Source: Microbulbifer harenosus
GTDB taxonomy: Bacteria > Pseudomonadota > Gammaproteobacteria > Pseudomonadales > Cellvibrionaceae
Reading direction: 5' to 3'
NCBI RefSeq assembly: GCF_005771435.1
Contig: NZ_VANI01000021.1
Location: 46,469-110,468, forward strand
Length of the DNA: 64,000 nt
Shown here: positions 9,052 through 16,308 of the stretch, in pieces
How positions within the stretch are numbered: position 1 is the first letter of the stretch
Layout of the letters: each line of letters starts with the position of its first letter
The notes under the pieces: model-generated
Databases searched by the model: none
Told to the model about the DNA's origin: nothing
Seen by the model: only the letters and a program-made list of their open reading frames with translations
Made by a program: the position numbers and the translations under genes

Positions 9052-11551
9052 GTTGCTTGTCCGTATTGTTGTTCACGCCGGGTCCGGAATACTGCAGCCG
9101 ATCCATAAAACGTTCCAGCACATAAACAGCCGGAAGCACAACTTCGCCGTGCATACCCTTGAGCGAGGCAATCTGTGCGCGGACAGCCACCTCTTCATTG
9201 GGGGTGAACGGTTGCCGTTCGACAAACCGCGCGGTAATCAGAAAGCCGAGTTCCATTTGCTGATCTACCAGGTCCGCCAGTTTCCGAATATCCGCGGGAA
9301 GCGCCTCCGCGTGCTGCCGAAGGGATTGTGCGGCTACGCCTGCGCGCCACAGATGCAGCAGGCCGGGCTGCAGCGATTCTACGTCTATGGCTGAAGTGGG
9401 ATCTCGCGGCAGGCTTTCCGCGAGTGCGCGCAGCTCCCGCAGCGCGATACTCTCTACCGGCAGACTGTCGGCGAAGCGGTTCAGCGGGTCGCGCCTGGAA
9501 TAGGTTTCGTGCACGGATTTTTCGTGGTGGCGGTGATAGTAGTGGGCGGGCTCCAGCACCGCGGAAAATGCCAGGGCCTGCGACTGCAGGCTTTTCGGAA
9601 ATAGGTGATGCAGCGCGGCGGCCTGCTGTGAACGATGCTGCAGGCCGAGGGCGGCTTCCGCCCACCGGTCGATTACTGGCAAGCGCCGGTACAGAAAGGC
9701 CTCATCCTGCAGGTCTTCGCCTGACCACAAGCGCTCCGCCACGGCGAAGGTGCGCGGCCACAGGCGCAGATCGATGGTGTGCTCGTCCACCATTTCCGCC
9801 CAGAGTGCGGCTTCTCCGCCGAGGATATTTTCTACCTGCACATCCGTAAGCCCGTGTTGAGCGCCGGAAAATACCGGTGCCTCGTGTTCCGCCTGCGTGC
9901 CGCCGATCTGTTCACCAACGGGGTGATAGGGTGCATTCCCCACAACAAACTCACCGCTGAGTGTTTTGTTGTTTAAACGCAGCCGCGCCCGCAGCGGGCC
10001 CATCCAGGTATCCAGGCTGAAATGGGTGTATGGGCCCGCACGCTTAACCCCGCGGAGCCGCTGCGGGGTTTTGCCGGAAAATTTCATCACACCGCGCAAC
10101 TCGCCGTCGCGGGATTCAATCAGGGTAAACGTGCCGCTGACCGGACTGCCCCGTTTGCGTGGGGCGCTGAATTGCCAGGTCTGCCACTGCTCGCCGGGCT
10201 GAACATCCGTAAACTCCAGCGATTCGGGAATGATGGCGTTGCGATAGTGATAGCCGGTGTACTGGGGTTGGTCCAGATAGAAACCGGTGGAGAGAATCGC
10301 GTTGTGTCCCGCGCGCGCAATATCACCGAGCGCGTCGGGGCCGCGCCAGGACTGCACCGCGGCATCGGGCGCGAGTCCCGGATGTAGTATTTCGTCCCAA
10401 CCGATCATCTTGCGGTCGAGCCCTGCGAGGATCTCCGACAGCCGACGGTTGAAAAAATTGTGCAGCGCGCGGCTGTCTGGCAGTTGCCGCGTCTGCATGA
10501 ACCGCTGGATCTCCGCGTTGGCCTCCCAGTGCTCGGGGTTTACCTCGTCGCCGCCGATATGCACGTATTCGAATGGAAACAGTTCAGCGACTTCTGCGAA
10601 GACTTTTTCCGCGAAGGTATAGACTGCCGGGTTGGCCGGGTTCAGTAGTGGCTTGTGCACTCCCCAGTGGTCTTCGGGTGTATAAGGGCCGGGTGCAGAC
10701 ATGAGTTCCGGGTAGGCGACACCGATGGCGCTGGCGTGGCCGGGCATGTCGATTTCCGGCACCACCACAATGCCGCGGTCGAACGCGTAGGCGACGATGT
10801 CTGCCACCTGCTCGCGGGTATAGAAGTTTCCGCCGGGCGCGGTTTCATGCAACCGCGGATAGGCGTGGCTTTGCAGTCGCCAGCTCTGGTCATCGGTGAG
10901 GTGCCAATGCAAGACATTCAGTTTGGCGGCGGCCATACCGTCCAGCTGGCGCTTGATCGTGTCCACGGAAAAAAAGTGGCGCGCGGAATCCAGCATCAGG
11001 CCGCGCCAGCGGAAGCGTGGCCGGTCGTTGATGGTCATGGGCTGCAGTGAAGCCGCGTTGGCCCTTTGTATGCCGAGCAGCTGCGACAGTGTTTGCAGTC
11101 CGCGGAGTATGCCTACTTCAAAGTCCGCGCTCAGGGTGATTCTCTGCGGATTGATTTCGAGCTGGTAGGCGTCCCCGGCGCGGCTCAACTCGCCCAGCGT
11201 GCTCGGTGCGTCTTCGCTGGTGACGGCGAGTTCGACAACAGAAATATTGCCGGCAACGCAGGGCGTATCGCAGCGAGTAGCCGCATTCAGGGAAATCCCG
11301 GTCTGGCGCTCGGTGCGCCGTCGAAAACGGGCTTCCGCTGCGCGCAATCGGTTGCTCGGTGAGTTGCGGAAACAGAGTGCGCTGTTCCCGCTCAGGATAA
11401 ACTCAGGGGCGGCGGAATGCGGGGTGAGCTGCTGCGGGTAGGGCATGAGCGCCGGCAGGGAATCCATATCGGATTCGCCATCAGCCGCGAACACCACCAG
11501 AGGCAGCAGTGCGCACCAACTGCTGAAAAATATATTCTTTATTGTTTTCAT
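9044..11551 (-). CDS. GH20 beta-N-acetylhexosaminidase with internal insertion
   Basis: An 835-residue periplasmic hexosaminidase. A signal peptide (residues ~1-22) is followed by a GH20b N-terminal domain (~35-170, with MPYPQQL) and the GH20 TIM barrel. The barrel has FRWRGLMLDSARHF (~183), HWHLTDDQSWR (~220) and the catalytic Asp-Glu pair in HIGGDEV (~330-337). A segment of about 110 residues (~445-555), including GEQWQTWQFSAP and GTFTLIESRDGEL, interrupts the barrel before ILGGEAALWAE and is not standard for the family. A helical C-terminal region follows. It removes terminal beta-GlcNAc or GalNAc from oligosaccharides using the substrate acetamido group. It sits in the minus operon PLP lyase - GH20 - SMP-30, with 56 bp upstream and an 8-bp overlap downstream. 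Confidence 0.93.
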   Translation of the reverse strand: MKTIKNIFFSSWCALLPLVVFAADGESDMDSLPALMPYPQQLTPHSAAPEFILSGNSALCFRNSPSNRLRAAEARFRRRTERQTGISLNAATRCDTPCVAGNISVVELAVTSEDAPSTLGELSRAGDAYQLEINPQRITLSADFEVGILRGLQTLSQLLGIQRANAASLQPMTINDRPRFRWRGLMLDSARHFFSVDTIKRQLDGMAAAKLNVLHWHLTDDQSWRLQSHAYPRLHETAPGGNFYTREQVADIVAYAFDRGIVVVPEIDMPGHASAIGVAYPELMSAPGPYTPEDHWGVHKPLLNPANPAVYTFAEKVFAEVAELFPFEYVHIGGDEVNPEHWEANAEIQRFMQTRQLPDSRALHNFFNRRLSEILAGLDRKMIGWDEILHPGLAPDAAVQSWRGPDALGDIARAGHNAILSTGFYLDQPQYTGYHYRNAIIPESLEFTDVQPGEQWQTWQFSAPRKRGSPVSGTFTLIESRDGELRGVMKFSGKTPQRLRGVKRAGPYTHFSLDTWMGPLRARLRLNNKTLSGEFVVGNAPYHPVGEQIGGTQAEHEAPVFSGAQHGLTDVQVENILGGEAALWAEMVDEHTIDLRLWPRTFAVAERLWSGEDLQDEAFLYRRLPVIDRWAEAALGLQHRSQQAAALHHLFPKSLQSQALAFSAVLEPAHYYHRHHEKSVHETYSRRDPLNRFADSLPVESIALRELRALAESLPRDPTSAIDVESLQPGLLHLWRAGVAAQSLRQHAEALPADIRKLADLVDQQMELGFLITARFVERQPFTPNEEVAVRAQIASLKGMHGEVVLPAVYVLERFMDRLQYSGPGVNNNTDKQHD

Positions 11552-11607
11552 GCTCGCATTTTCGTTGGATTTTCCGCGTTTAAAAACTCAGGCCTAAAAG
11601 TCTTGGC

Positions 11608-12822
11608 CTAAAAACAGGTATCGACGGTTTCCAGCACATTGAAGTCGTCGTCGATCACCAGCAGCTGTCGCCACTTGTCGAAGGTCAGGCACGGATGCGA
11701 GGTGGAAAGCGCGAGCATATCGCCCACTTGAAGATCCGCGTCCTCGGGGATTTTCATCATCGCGTGCTGGTCCATGATGCCGGTGAGTTGCCAGCTTTCG
11801 TCCGCCGCGCGCGGTGCGCCATCCCGGCCCGGGCGAAAATGCCGTTCCGGGCGCGGCAGTCCCGCATCATAGGCCGCGTCCCGTTTGCCGAAATTCAGGA
11901 TAGCCATACCGGGTTCTGGCAGCGACTGCACATAGGCCCAGACCTCCAGTGCCGAGTGCAGATCTCCCGGTGGGCAGCAGCGCCCCTCCATCCTTTGCAT
12001 TACTCCTGCCTGCGCCTTTTGGTAGATGCCGCGGTCGTGGGTGAGATAGCAGCCGGGGCGCAACACCGGCAGGAGGCGCGGTTCGCGGTGATCGGTAAAA
12101 ACCTGTGCAACCAGGTCGTACCAGGCGGAGCCGGCGCCGCTCAGTATCGCCGTTTCGATGCCGATTTTCTCTTGCGCCAGCAGTTCCAGGCACAGGTCGC
12201 GCACCTCCTGCAGGTGCTCGATCACCCGCGTCTCGGCGCGCTCGCCCTGAATCAGGCCCTCATAGGTTTCCACCCCGGCCAGCTGTAGCTGTGGCCAGCG
12301 TTGGATTTCGTCGCACAGGGTGTGGGCCTGTGCAGAATCGCGGCAACCGGTGCGGCCGCCGCGTACGCCGACTTCGAGCAGCAGTTTCAGCGTCTGTTGC
12401 CTTTCCGCGAAAAAAGTCCCCAGCTGCCGCGCGTTTTCCACAGAGTCGATCAGGCAGTAAAACTCCAGCTGCGGGTAATCCGCCAGCAATGCGCTGGCCA
12501 GCTGCATATTGCCGCGGCCGACAAGCTGATTGGCCATCAGCACCCGTGTCGCGCCGGCCTCCGCGGCCACCCGCGCCTGTTGCGGGTTGGCGACGGTCAT
12601 GCCCCAGGCGCCTGCGGCCAGCTGGAGGCGGAAGAACGCCGGGGTCATGGTGGTCTTGCCGTGGGGCGCTAGCTTCACGTCATGTTGATCGGCAAAGGCC
12701 TGCATCCACTGCAGGTTGTGTTGCAGGCGCGTGCGGTACACCACCGCTGCCGGCAGTGGGATGTCCTCGCGCAGCAGGTTGGGTGTAGGGCGTGGGTTTT
12801 CCGTCTTGTGAGAAAGGTTCAT
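11608..12822 (-). CDS. DSD1-like fold-III PLP ammonia-lyase (D-amino acid or glucosaminate dehydratase candidate)
   Basis: A 404-residue protein of the alanine-racemase-fold family that includes eukaryotic-type D-serine dehydratase and D-threonine aldolase. The PLP lysine is in LAPHGKTTM (~49-57), with WGMTVANPQQARVA, GARVLMANQLVG-type strands and AILSGAGSAWYDL in the barrel. The C-terminal domain has SHPCLTFDKWR, whose His and Cys are the metal ligands of zinc-dependent D-serine dehydratases. I chose ATG 12822, preceded by GGAG; the frame runs open to 12906 without a better start. Family chemistry removes ammonia from D-beta-hydroxy amino acids. 2-Amino-2-deoxy-D-gluconate has that structure, so conversion to 2-keto-3-deoxygluconate is plausible here. 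Ordinary D-amino-acid catabolism is the alternative. Confidence 0.82.
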   Translation of the reverse strand: MNLSHKTENPRPTPNLLREDIPLPAAVVYRTRLQHNLQWMQAFADQHDVKLAPHGKTTMTPAFFRLQLAAGAWGMTVANPQQARVAAEAGATRVLMANQLVGRGNMQLASALLADYPQLEFYCLIDSVENARQLGTFFAERQQTLKLLLEVGVRGGRTGCRDSAQAHTLCDEIQRWPQLQLAGVETYEGLIQGERAETRVIEHLQEVRDLCLELLAQEKIGIETAILSGAGSAWYDLVAQVFTDHREPRLLPVLRPGCYLTHDRGIYQKAQAGVMQRMEGRCCPPGDLHSALEVWAYVQSLPEPGMAILNFGKRDAAYDAGLPRPERHFRPGRDGAPRAADESWQLTGIMDQHAMMKIPEDADLQVGDMLALSTSHPCLTFDKWRQLLVIDDDFNVLETVDTCF

Positions 12823-13021
12823 CGGGCCGGCTCCATCCCAGTTGTCAGAATAAAGTTTGGTAGAAAGTATCACATAAATAATTATGGTGTTGAAAGTAAC
12901 AAACACGATACCTATACTGCACCGACTTGAGTAACATCCATATCCGCTTCTGAAGCCCGCCCTCTGGCCGTCCGCCGACGGCGTGCGGGATTCGAAACTC
13001 CAGCAAAACAGGAAAGCTGCC
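12823..13021. promoter_or_regulatory. Divergent control region, PLP lyase / rpiR
   Basis: This 199-bp region separates the minus and plus operons of the amino-sugar locus. It is AT-rich around 12850-12900 and carries three AAAGT motifs (12852, 12864, 12893). The last overlaps the -35 of the rpiR promoter. It is the natural site for autoregulation by the RpiR protein, but no perfect dyad is evident. The frame of the regulator is open from GTG 12983, inside this region. Confidence 0.5.
12890..12918 (+). promoter_or_regulatory. Sigma70 promoter of rpiR operon
   Basis: TTGAAA (12890-12895), a 17-bp spacer and TATACT (12913-12918) give a near-consensus promoter. The predicted start is near 12925, leaving a ~97-nt leader to the chosen GTG at 13022. 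Confidence 0.65.
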
Positions 13022-13888
13022 GTGAGTCACGAACCGGATATTGTCTCGAAGATTAACGCCCATTACGGCCAGTTGCGCGATGCAGAACAGAAGATTGCCC
13101 GGCTGGTGACGGACGATATCAGCTTCGCCGCTCACGCCAGTATCAGTGAGCTGGCGAGCAAAGCCGGCGTCAGTGAGGCCACGATTACCCGCTTTGCCAA
13201 GGCGGTGGGTTGCAAGAATGTGCGCGATCTCAAACTGCGGCTGGCGCAGGCGGTGGCCATCGGGCAGCGGTTCTACACCGAAGTCAAAGTGGAGCCGGGA
13301 GCCAATTACGGGGTTTACGACGAGATCAAAGCGGCGCTGGATCACAATGCGCGGCTGATTACCGAAGCCGTGATTGAGCCCGCGGTGGAAGCGCTGGCGC
13401 GCGCGCGACAGATTTTGATTTTCGGAGTGGGCGGCGGTTCCACGGTATTTGCGCAGGAGTGCCAGCATCGGTTTTTCCGGCTCGGCTTTCCGGCCACCTC
13501 CTATTCGGATCCCATGCTGATGCGCATGGCCGCCTCCACCATCGACAGCAACGATGTGGTGCTGTGCCTGTCCATGGGCGGTTACAGCCCGGATGTGCAG
13601 GAAGCGGCGGAGATTGCGCGGGAATATGGCGCAACGACGTTGGGTGTGACGGTGGCGGATTCGCCATTGGCGCGGGTGCTGCACCACCTGGTGCCGATGG
13701 AGCCGCTGGAGACGGACTACATCTTCAAACCCACCGCCGCCCGCTACGTCATGCTCGCCGCCATCGACGTGCTGGCCACGGAGCTGGCGGTAAAACAGAA
13801 ACGCAAAAGCCGGGAGGCGCTCAGGCGCCTCAAGCACACTCTGGACAGCCACAAGCACGGTGAAGACCGTTTGCCATTGGGAGACTGA
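13022..13888 (+). CDS. MurR/RpiR-family transcriptional regulator
   Basis: A 288-residue regulator. The N-terminal HTH_6 domain covers residues ~1-75 (REQ-like LRDAEQKIARLV, then ISELASKAGVSEATITRFAKAVG as the recognition region). A SIS sugar-phosphate-binding domain covers ~120-260 (ILIFGVGGGSTVFAQE, VLCLSMGGYSPDVQEAAEIA). The family senses phosphorylated sugars or related acids and usually represses or activates an adjacent catabolic operon. I preferred GTG 13022 because AGGAAA lies 8-13 nt before it; GTG 12983 would add 13 residues. The gene is divergent from the PLP lyase operon and 24 bp ahead of the deacylase, so it probably controls both directions. A SIS-type sensor fits a sugar-derived substrate better than plain D-amino acids. 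Confidence 0.9.
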   Translation: MSHEPDIVSKINAHYGQLRDAEQKIARLVTDDISFAAHASISELASKAGVSEATITRFAKAVGCKNVRDLKLRLAQAVAIGQRFYTEVKVEPGANYGVYDEIKAALDHNARLITEAVIEPAVEALARARQILIFGVGGGSTVFAQECQHRFFRLGFPATSYSDPMLMRMAASTIDSNDVVLCLSMGGYSPDVQEAAEIAREYGATTLGVTVADSPLARVLHHLVPMEPLETDYIFKPTAARYVMLAAIDVLATELAVKQKRKSREALRRLKHTLDSHKHGEDRLPLGD

Positions 13889-13912
13889 ACGGAGGGAACA
13901 AAAGGGACGGGA

Positions 13913-15352
13913 ATGAAATACGATACGGTGATTCGCAAAGGCTCGGTTGTCGACGGCAGCGGTGCCGCCATCTTTACTGCCGACATCGCCCTCGCCGAAG
14001 GCCGTATTCAGCGCATCGCCGAGCCCGGTAGCATTTCTGAGCCTGCCCGGGAAATCATCGAGGCGGAAGGCCTGCATCTCGCCCCCGGATTTATCGACGT
14101 CCACACCCACGACGATCTGGAAGTCATCCACAAACCGCAGGTGCCCGCCAAAATCAGCCAGGGTGTGACCACCGTCATCGTCGGCAACTGCGGCATCAGC
14201 GCCAGCCCCGTTACGCTCAACAGCGATCCACCCGACCCGCTGAATCTGCTCGGCGACCGCGCGCGTTTCACCTATCCGCAATTTTCCGACTACGCCCGCG
14301 CGGTGCAGGAATCCCGTCCCAACGTCAACGTGGCCGCACTGGTAGGGCACACGTCACTGCGCAACAACCACATGGACGACCTGCAGCGTACCGCCAGCAA
14401 ATCCGAACTCGCCGCCATGCGTGCGCAATTGCGTGAGGCGCTGCAACAGGGCGCGATTGGCCTCAGCTCCGGCCTTGCCTACGGCAGCGCGAAATGTGCG
14501 GATACCGCAGAAGTGTTGGAAATGGTCGCGGAACTGGCGGCGCAGGGCGGGGTGTACACCACGCATCTACGCACCGAGTTCGACCGCATTCTAGATGCCA
14601 TCGACGAAGCCCTGCTGACCGCGCGCGAACACCGCGTGCCGCTGATTGTCTCCCACCTGAAATGCGCCGGGCGCGGCAATTGGGGGCGCAGTGGGGAAGT
14701 GCTCGGGGCATTGGAAAATGCTGTTCAGCATCAAAAAGTCGCTTGTGACTGTTACCCCTATACTGCGAGTTCGAGCACGCTGGACTTGTCGCAGGTGGCG
14801 GACGATATCGACATTTTCATCACCTGGTCCGAGCCGTTTCCGGAGCAGGGCGGTCGGCCCTTGGCGGAGATTGCACGGGAGTGGAATCTCTCCTGCTATG
14901 AGGCGGCGAAAAAGTTGCAGCCGGCGGGTGCGGTGTACCACTGTATGAGTGATGAGGATGTAAAAAATATCCTCAGGCACCCGCTGACCATGGTCGGTTC
15001 CGATGGCCTGCCCAACGATCCGCATCCGCACCCGAGATTGTGGGGGGCCTTTCCTCGTGTGCTCGCCCAGTACGGGCGGGAGCTTGGTCTGTTTGATCTG
15101 CCGCAGGCGGTGCACAAGATGACCGGGCTTTCGGCGACCAATTTCGGGTTGGCGAATCGCGGGTTTATTCGCGAGGGTTATTCTGCGGATCTGGTGTTGT
15201 TTGATTACGCTGGGCTGGAATCGCTGGCGAGTTATTCCGAACCGCAAAGAGCGGCGCGGGGGATTTCACGGGTCTGGGTGAATGGGGTTTGTGCTTATTC
15301 CGACGGTGTTGTGTTGGATAGCCGGAGTGGAGCGTTTTTGTTTCGCGGCTAG
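13913..15352 (+). CDS. D-aminoacylase/N-acyl-D-amino-acid deacylase family (candidate N-acetylglucosaminate deacetylase)
   Basis: A 479-residue zinc amidohydrolase. The metal and active-site motifs of D-aminoacylases are present: HTHDDLE (~63-69), GNCGISASP (Cys ~97), a loop GHTSLRNNHM (~145), THLRTEFDRI (~217), PLIVSHLKCAG (~243) and the catalytic-Asp strand VGSDGLPNDPHPHPR (~362). The length equals typical D-aminoacylases (~480-500). The known reaction removes the acyl group from N-acyl-D-amino acids. N-acetyl-2-amino-2-deoxygluconate is an N-acyl D-amino acid, so the enzyme could act on it in this sugar context. It is in the operon rpiR - deacylase - (repeat pair) - ridA - symporter. It is cytosolic, with no signal peptide. 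Confidence 0.88.
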   Translation: MKYDTVIRKGSVVDGSGAAIFTADIALAEGRIQRIAEPGSISEPAREIIEAEGLHLAPGFIDVHTHDDLEVIHKPQVPAKISQGVTTVIVGNCGISASPVTLNSDPPDPLNLLGDRARFTYPQFSDYARAVQESRPNVNVAALVGHTSLRNNHMDDLQRTASKSELAAMRAQLREALQQGAIGLSSGLAYGSAKCADTAEVLEMVAELAAQGGVYTTHLRTEFDRILDAIDEALLTAREHRVPLIVSHLKCAGRGNWGRSGEVLGALENAVQHQKVACDCYPYTASSSTLDLSQVADDIDIFITWSEPFPEQGGRPLAEIAREWNLSCYEAAKKLQPAGAVYHCMSDEDVKNILRHPLTMVGSDGLPNDPHPHPRLWGAFPRVLAQYGRELGLFDLPQAVHKMTGLSATNFGLANRGFIREGYSADLVLFDYAGLESLASYSEPQRAARGISRVWVNGVCAYSDGVVLDSRSGAFLFRG

Positions 15353-15409
15353 GTTCTGTGGTTCTTTTCGGGCTCCGTGGTGCTCTGTTCGGGGTTCGGG
15401 GCGGCAAAT

Positions 15410-15506
15410 CACTGGGCGGGTACTTTCAGAACCGCTGTGAACCCATCCCTGGGAGCTGCGGCGCAAACATCCTGTTTGCGACGCTTCTGAAAGTGCCCGC
15501 CCAGTG
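15410..15506 (+). repeat. Structured repeat copy A (22-bp stem hairpin)
   Basis: The arms 15410-15431 and 15485-15506 (CACTGGGCGGGTACTTTCAG...) pair over 22 bp with one mismatch that is a G-U wobble in RNA. The loop contains CCGCTGTGAACCCATCCCTG and an inner hairpin CGCAAACA-TCC-TGTTTGCG. The loop core matches copy B in reverse complement. Confidence 0.85.
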
Positions 15507-15586
15507 CTTTACCTTAGCTTCGAATTTCTGTACTTCGTAAGCTCGATCGCTCATGCCACTTACGGAGTAAGAAAATTCAATGCGAA

Positions 15587-15698
15587 GGCGGAGCGCCGGG
15601 TAAAGCCTTTCGGGAGCGTCGGCAACAGGGATGTTGCCGACGCAGCGTACAGGGACGTATTCACAGCGGTCCCGAAAGGCTTTACCCGGTGCTCCGCC
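15587..15698 (-). repeat. Structured repeat copy B (29-bp stem hairpin), inverted relative to A
   Basis: The arms 15587-15615 and 15670-15698 pair over 29 bp with one wobble position. Read on the minus strand, the core CCGCTGTGAATACGTCCCTG and inner hairpin GTCGGCAACA-TCCC-TGTTGCCGAC align with copy A. The outer stem sequence is different but still self-complementary. This is a compensatory pattern that argues for selection on structure. Confidence 0.85.
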
Positions 15699-15753
15699 GC
15701 CACAGGACCGAGAACAAAGCAGTACCACTAAACTTGCAACAAGAGTAGTAATC

Positions 15754-16149
15754 ATGATTCAGAGATTCGGTGCCGAAGGTGGCACAGGTACAGGTGGTCA
15801 ACACCTGCCATTTTCCAGTGCAGTAGAGGCCGGTGGTTTTCTCTATGTGTCGGGCCAGACTCCGATGCGCGATGGCGAAGTGGTGGAAGGGGGGATTGTG
15901 GAGCAGTCCCAGCTCGCCATCGACAACTGTTTCGCCATCATGGATAAAGCCGGCTACAGTGTGGAAGACGTGGTGCATGTCACCGTCATTCTGACCGATG
16001 CAAGATACTTTCAGTCTTTCAACAAAGTCTTCAAACAAAATTTCGGAGACCACCCTCCAGCCAGAATCTGCTCCGTGTGCGACCTGGTGGTGGACTGCAA
16101 AGTAGAAGTTGGCGTAGTGTGTTACAAGCAACCAAAAGGACATCTCTAA
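15754..16149 (+). CDS. RidA-family enamine/imine deaminase
   Basis: A 131-residue protein of the RidA/YjgF/Rid family. It shows the small trimeric fold sequence pattern with YVSGQTPMRDGEVV (~29), the active-site Arg in PARICSVCDL (~105) and the Glu in KVEVGVVCYK (~120). RidA hydrolyses reactive 2-aminoacrylate-type enamines released by PLP dehydratases. Its placement in an operon opposite a PLP ammonia-lyase fits clearance of the enamine made from glucosaminate or a D-amino acid. ATG 15754 was chosen because the family homology starts there (MIQRFGAEGG). The frame is open further upstream through the repeat region but is not protein-like. The stop codon lies inside a long inverted repeat at 16143-16222. 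Confidence 0.92.
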   Translation: MIQRFGAEGGTGTGGQHLPFSSAVEAGGFLYVSGQTPMRDGEVVEGGIVEQSQLAIDNCFAIMDKAGYSVEDVVHVTVILTDARYFQSFNKVFKQNFGDHPPARICSVCDLVVDCKVEVGVVCYKQPKGHL

Positions 16150-16222
16150 AAATCTACTGCGCGTGCGCCTGGCGGCGTCCGGCGGCCACCACCAGCCACC
16201 CGCTCGCTACGATTTTTAGAGA
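16143..16222. repeat. Long inverted repeat overlapping the ridA stop
   Basis: TCTCTAAAAATC (16143-16154) and GATTTTTAGAGA (16211-16222) are perfect 12-bp arms around a GC-rich 56-nt spacer. They could form a 3' mRNA hairpin between ridA and the symporter gene. There is no U-tract after the right arm, so a simple terminator is unlikely. Confidence 0.65.
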
Positions 16223-16308
16223 AGTCCAGAAACCTGAGGTCTATACAGGTCGCCGCTGAAATAAAAAAATAATCCAATAACACGCGTTCAATAAAAATAA
16301 ATTTCCAT

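Larger units (their letters stand above)
15353..15753. other. Gene-free stretch carrying a head-to-head pair of structured repeats
   Basis: The 401 bp between deacylase and ridA carry two ~100-nt hairpin elements (15410-15506 and 15587-15698) in opposite orientation, described separately. Between them, 15512-15540 and 15557-15586 form a further weak inverted repeat, ending CTTCGTAAG and beginning CTTACGGAG. Short open frames here follow the repeats and have no protein character. ATG 15754 of ridA has little ribosome site (AAGAG). Confidence 0.8.

Noticed and set aside
12845..14350. Minus-strand open frame of 501 codons over rpiR and the deacylase
   Set aside because: It is fully antisense to two well-supported genes, has Gly/His/Arg-biased composition and shows no family motif.
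15426..15755. Open frames in the deacylase-ridA gap
   Set aside because: They follow the inverted repeats exactly, so their codons reflect the hairpins and not protein selection.
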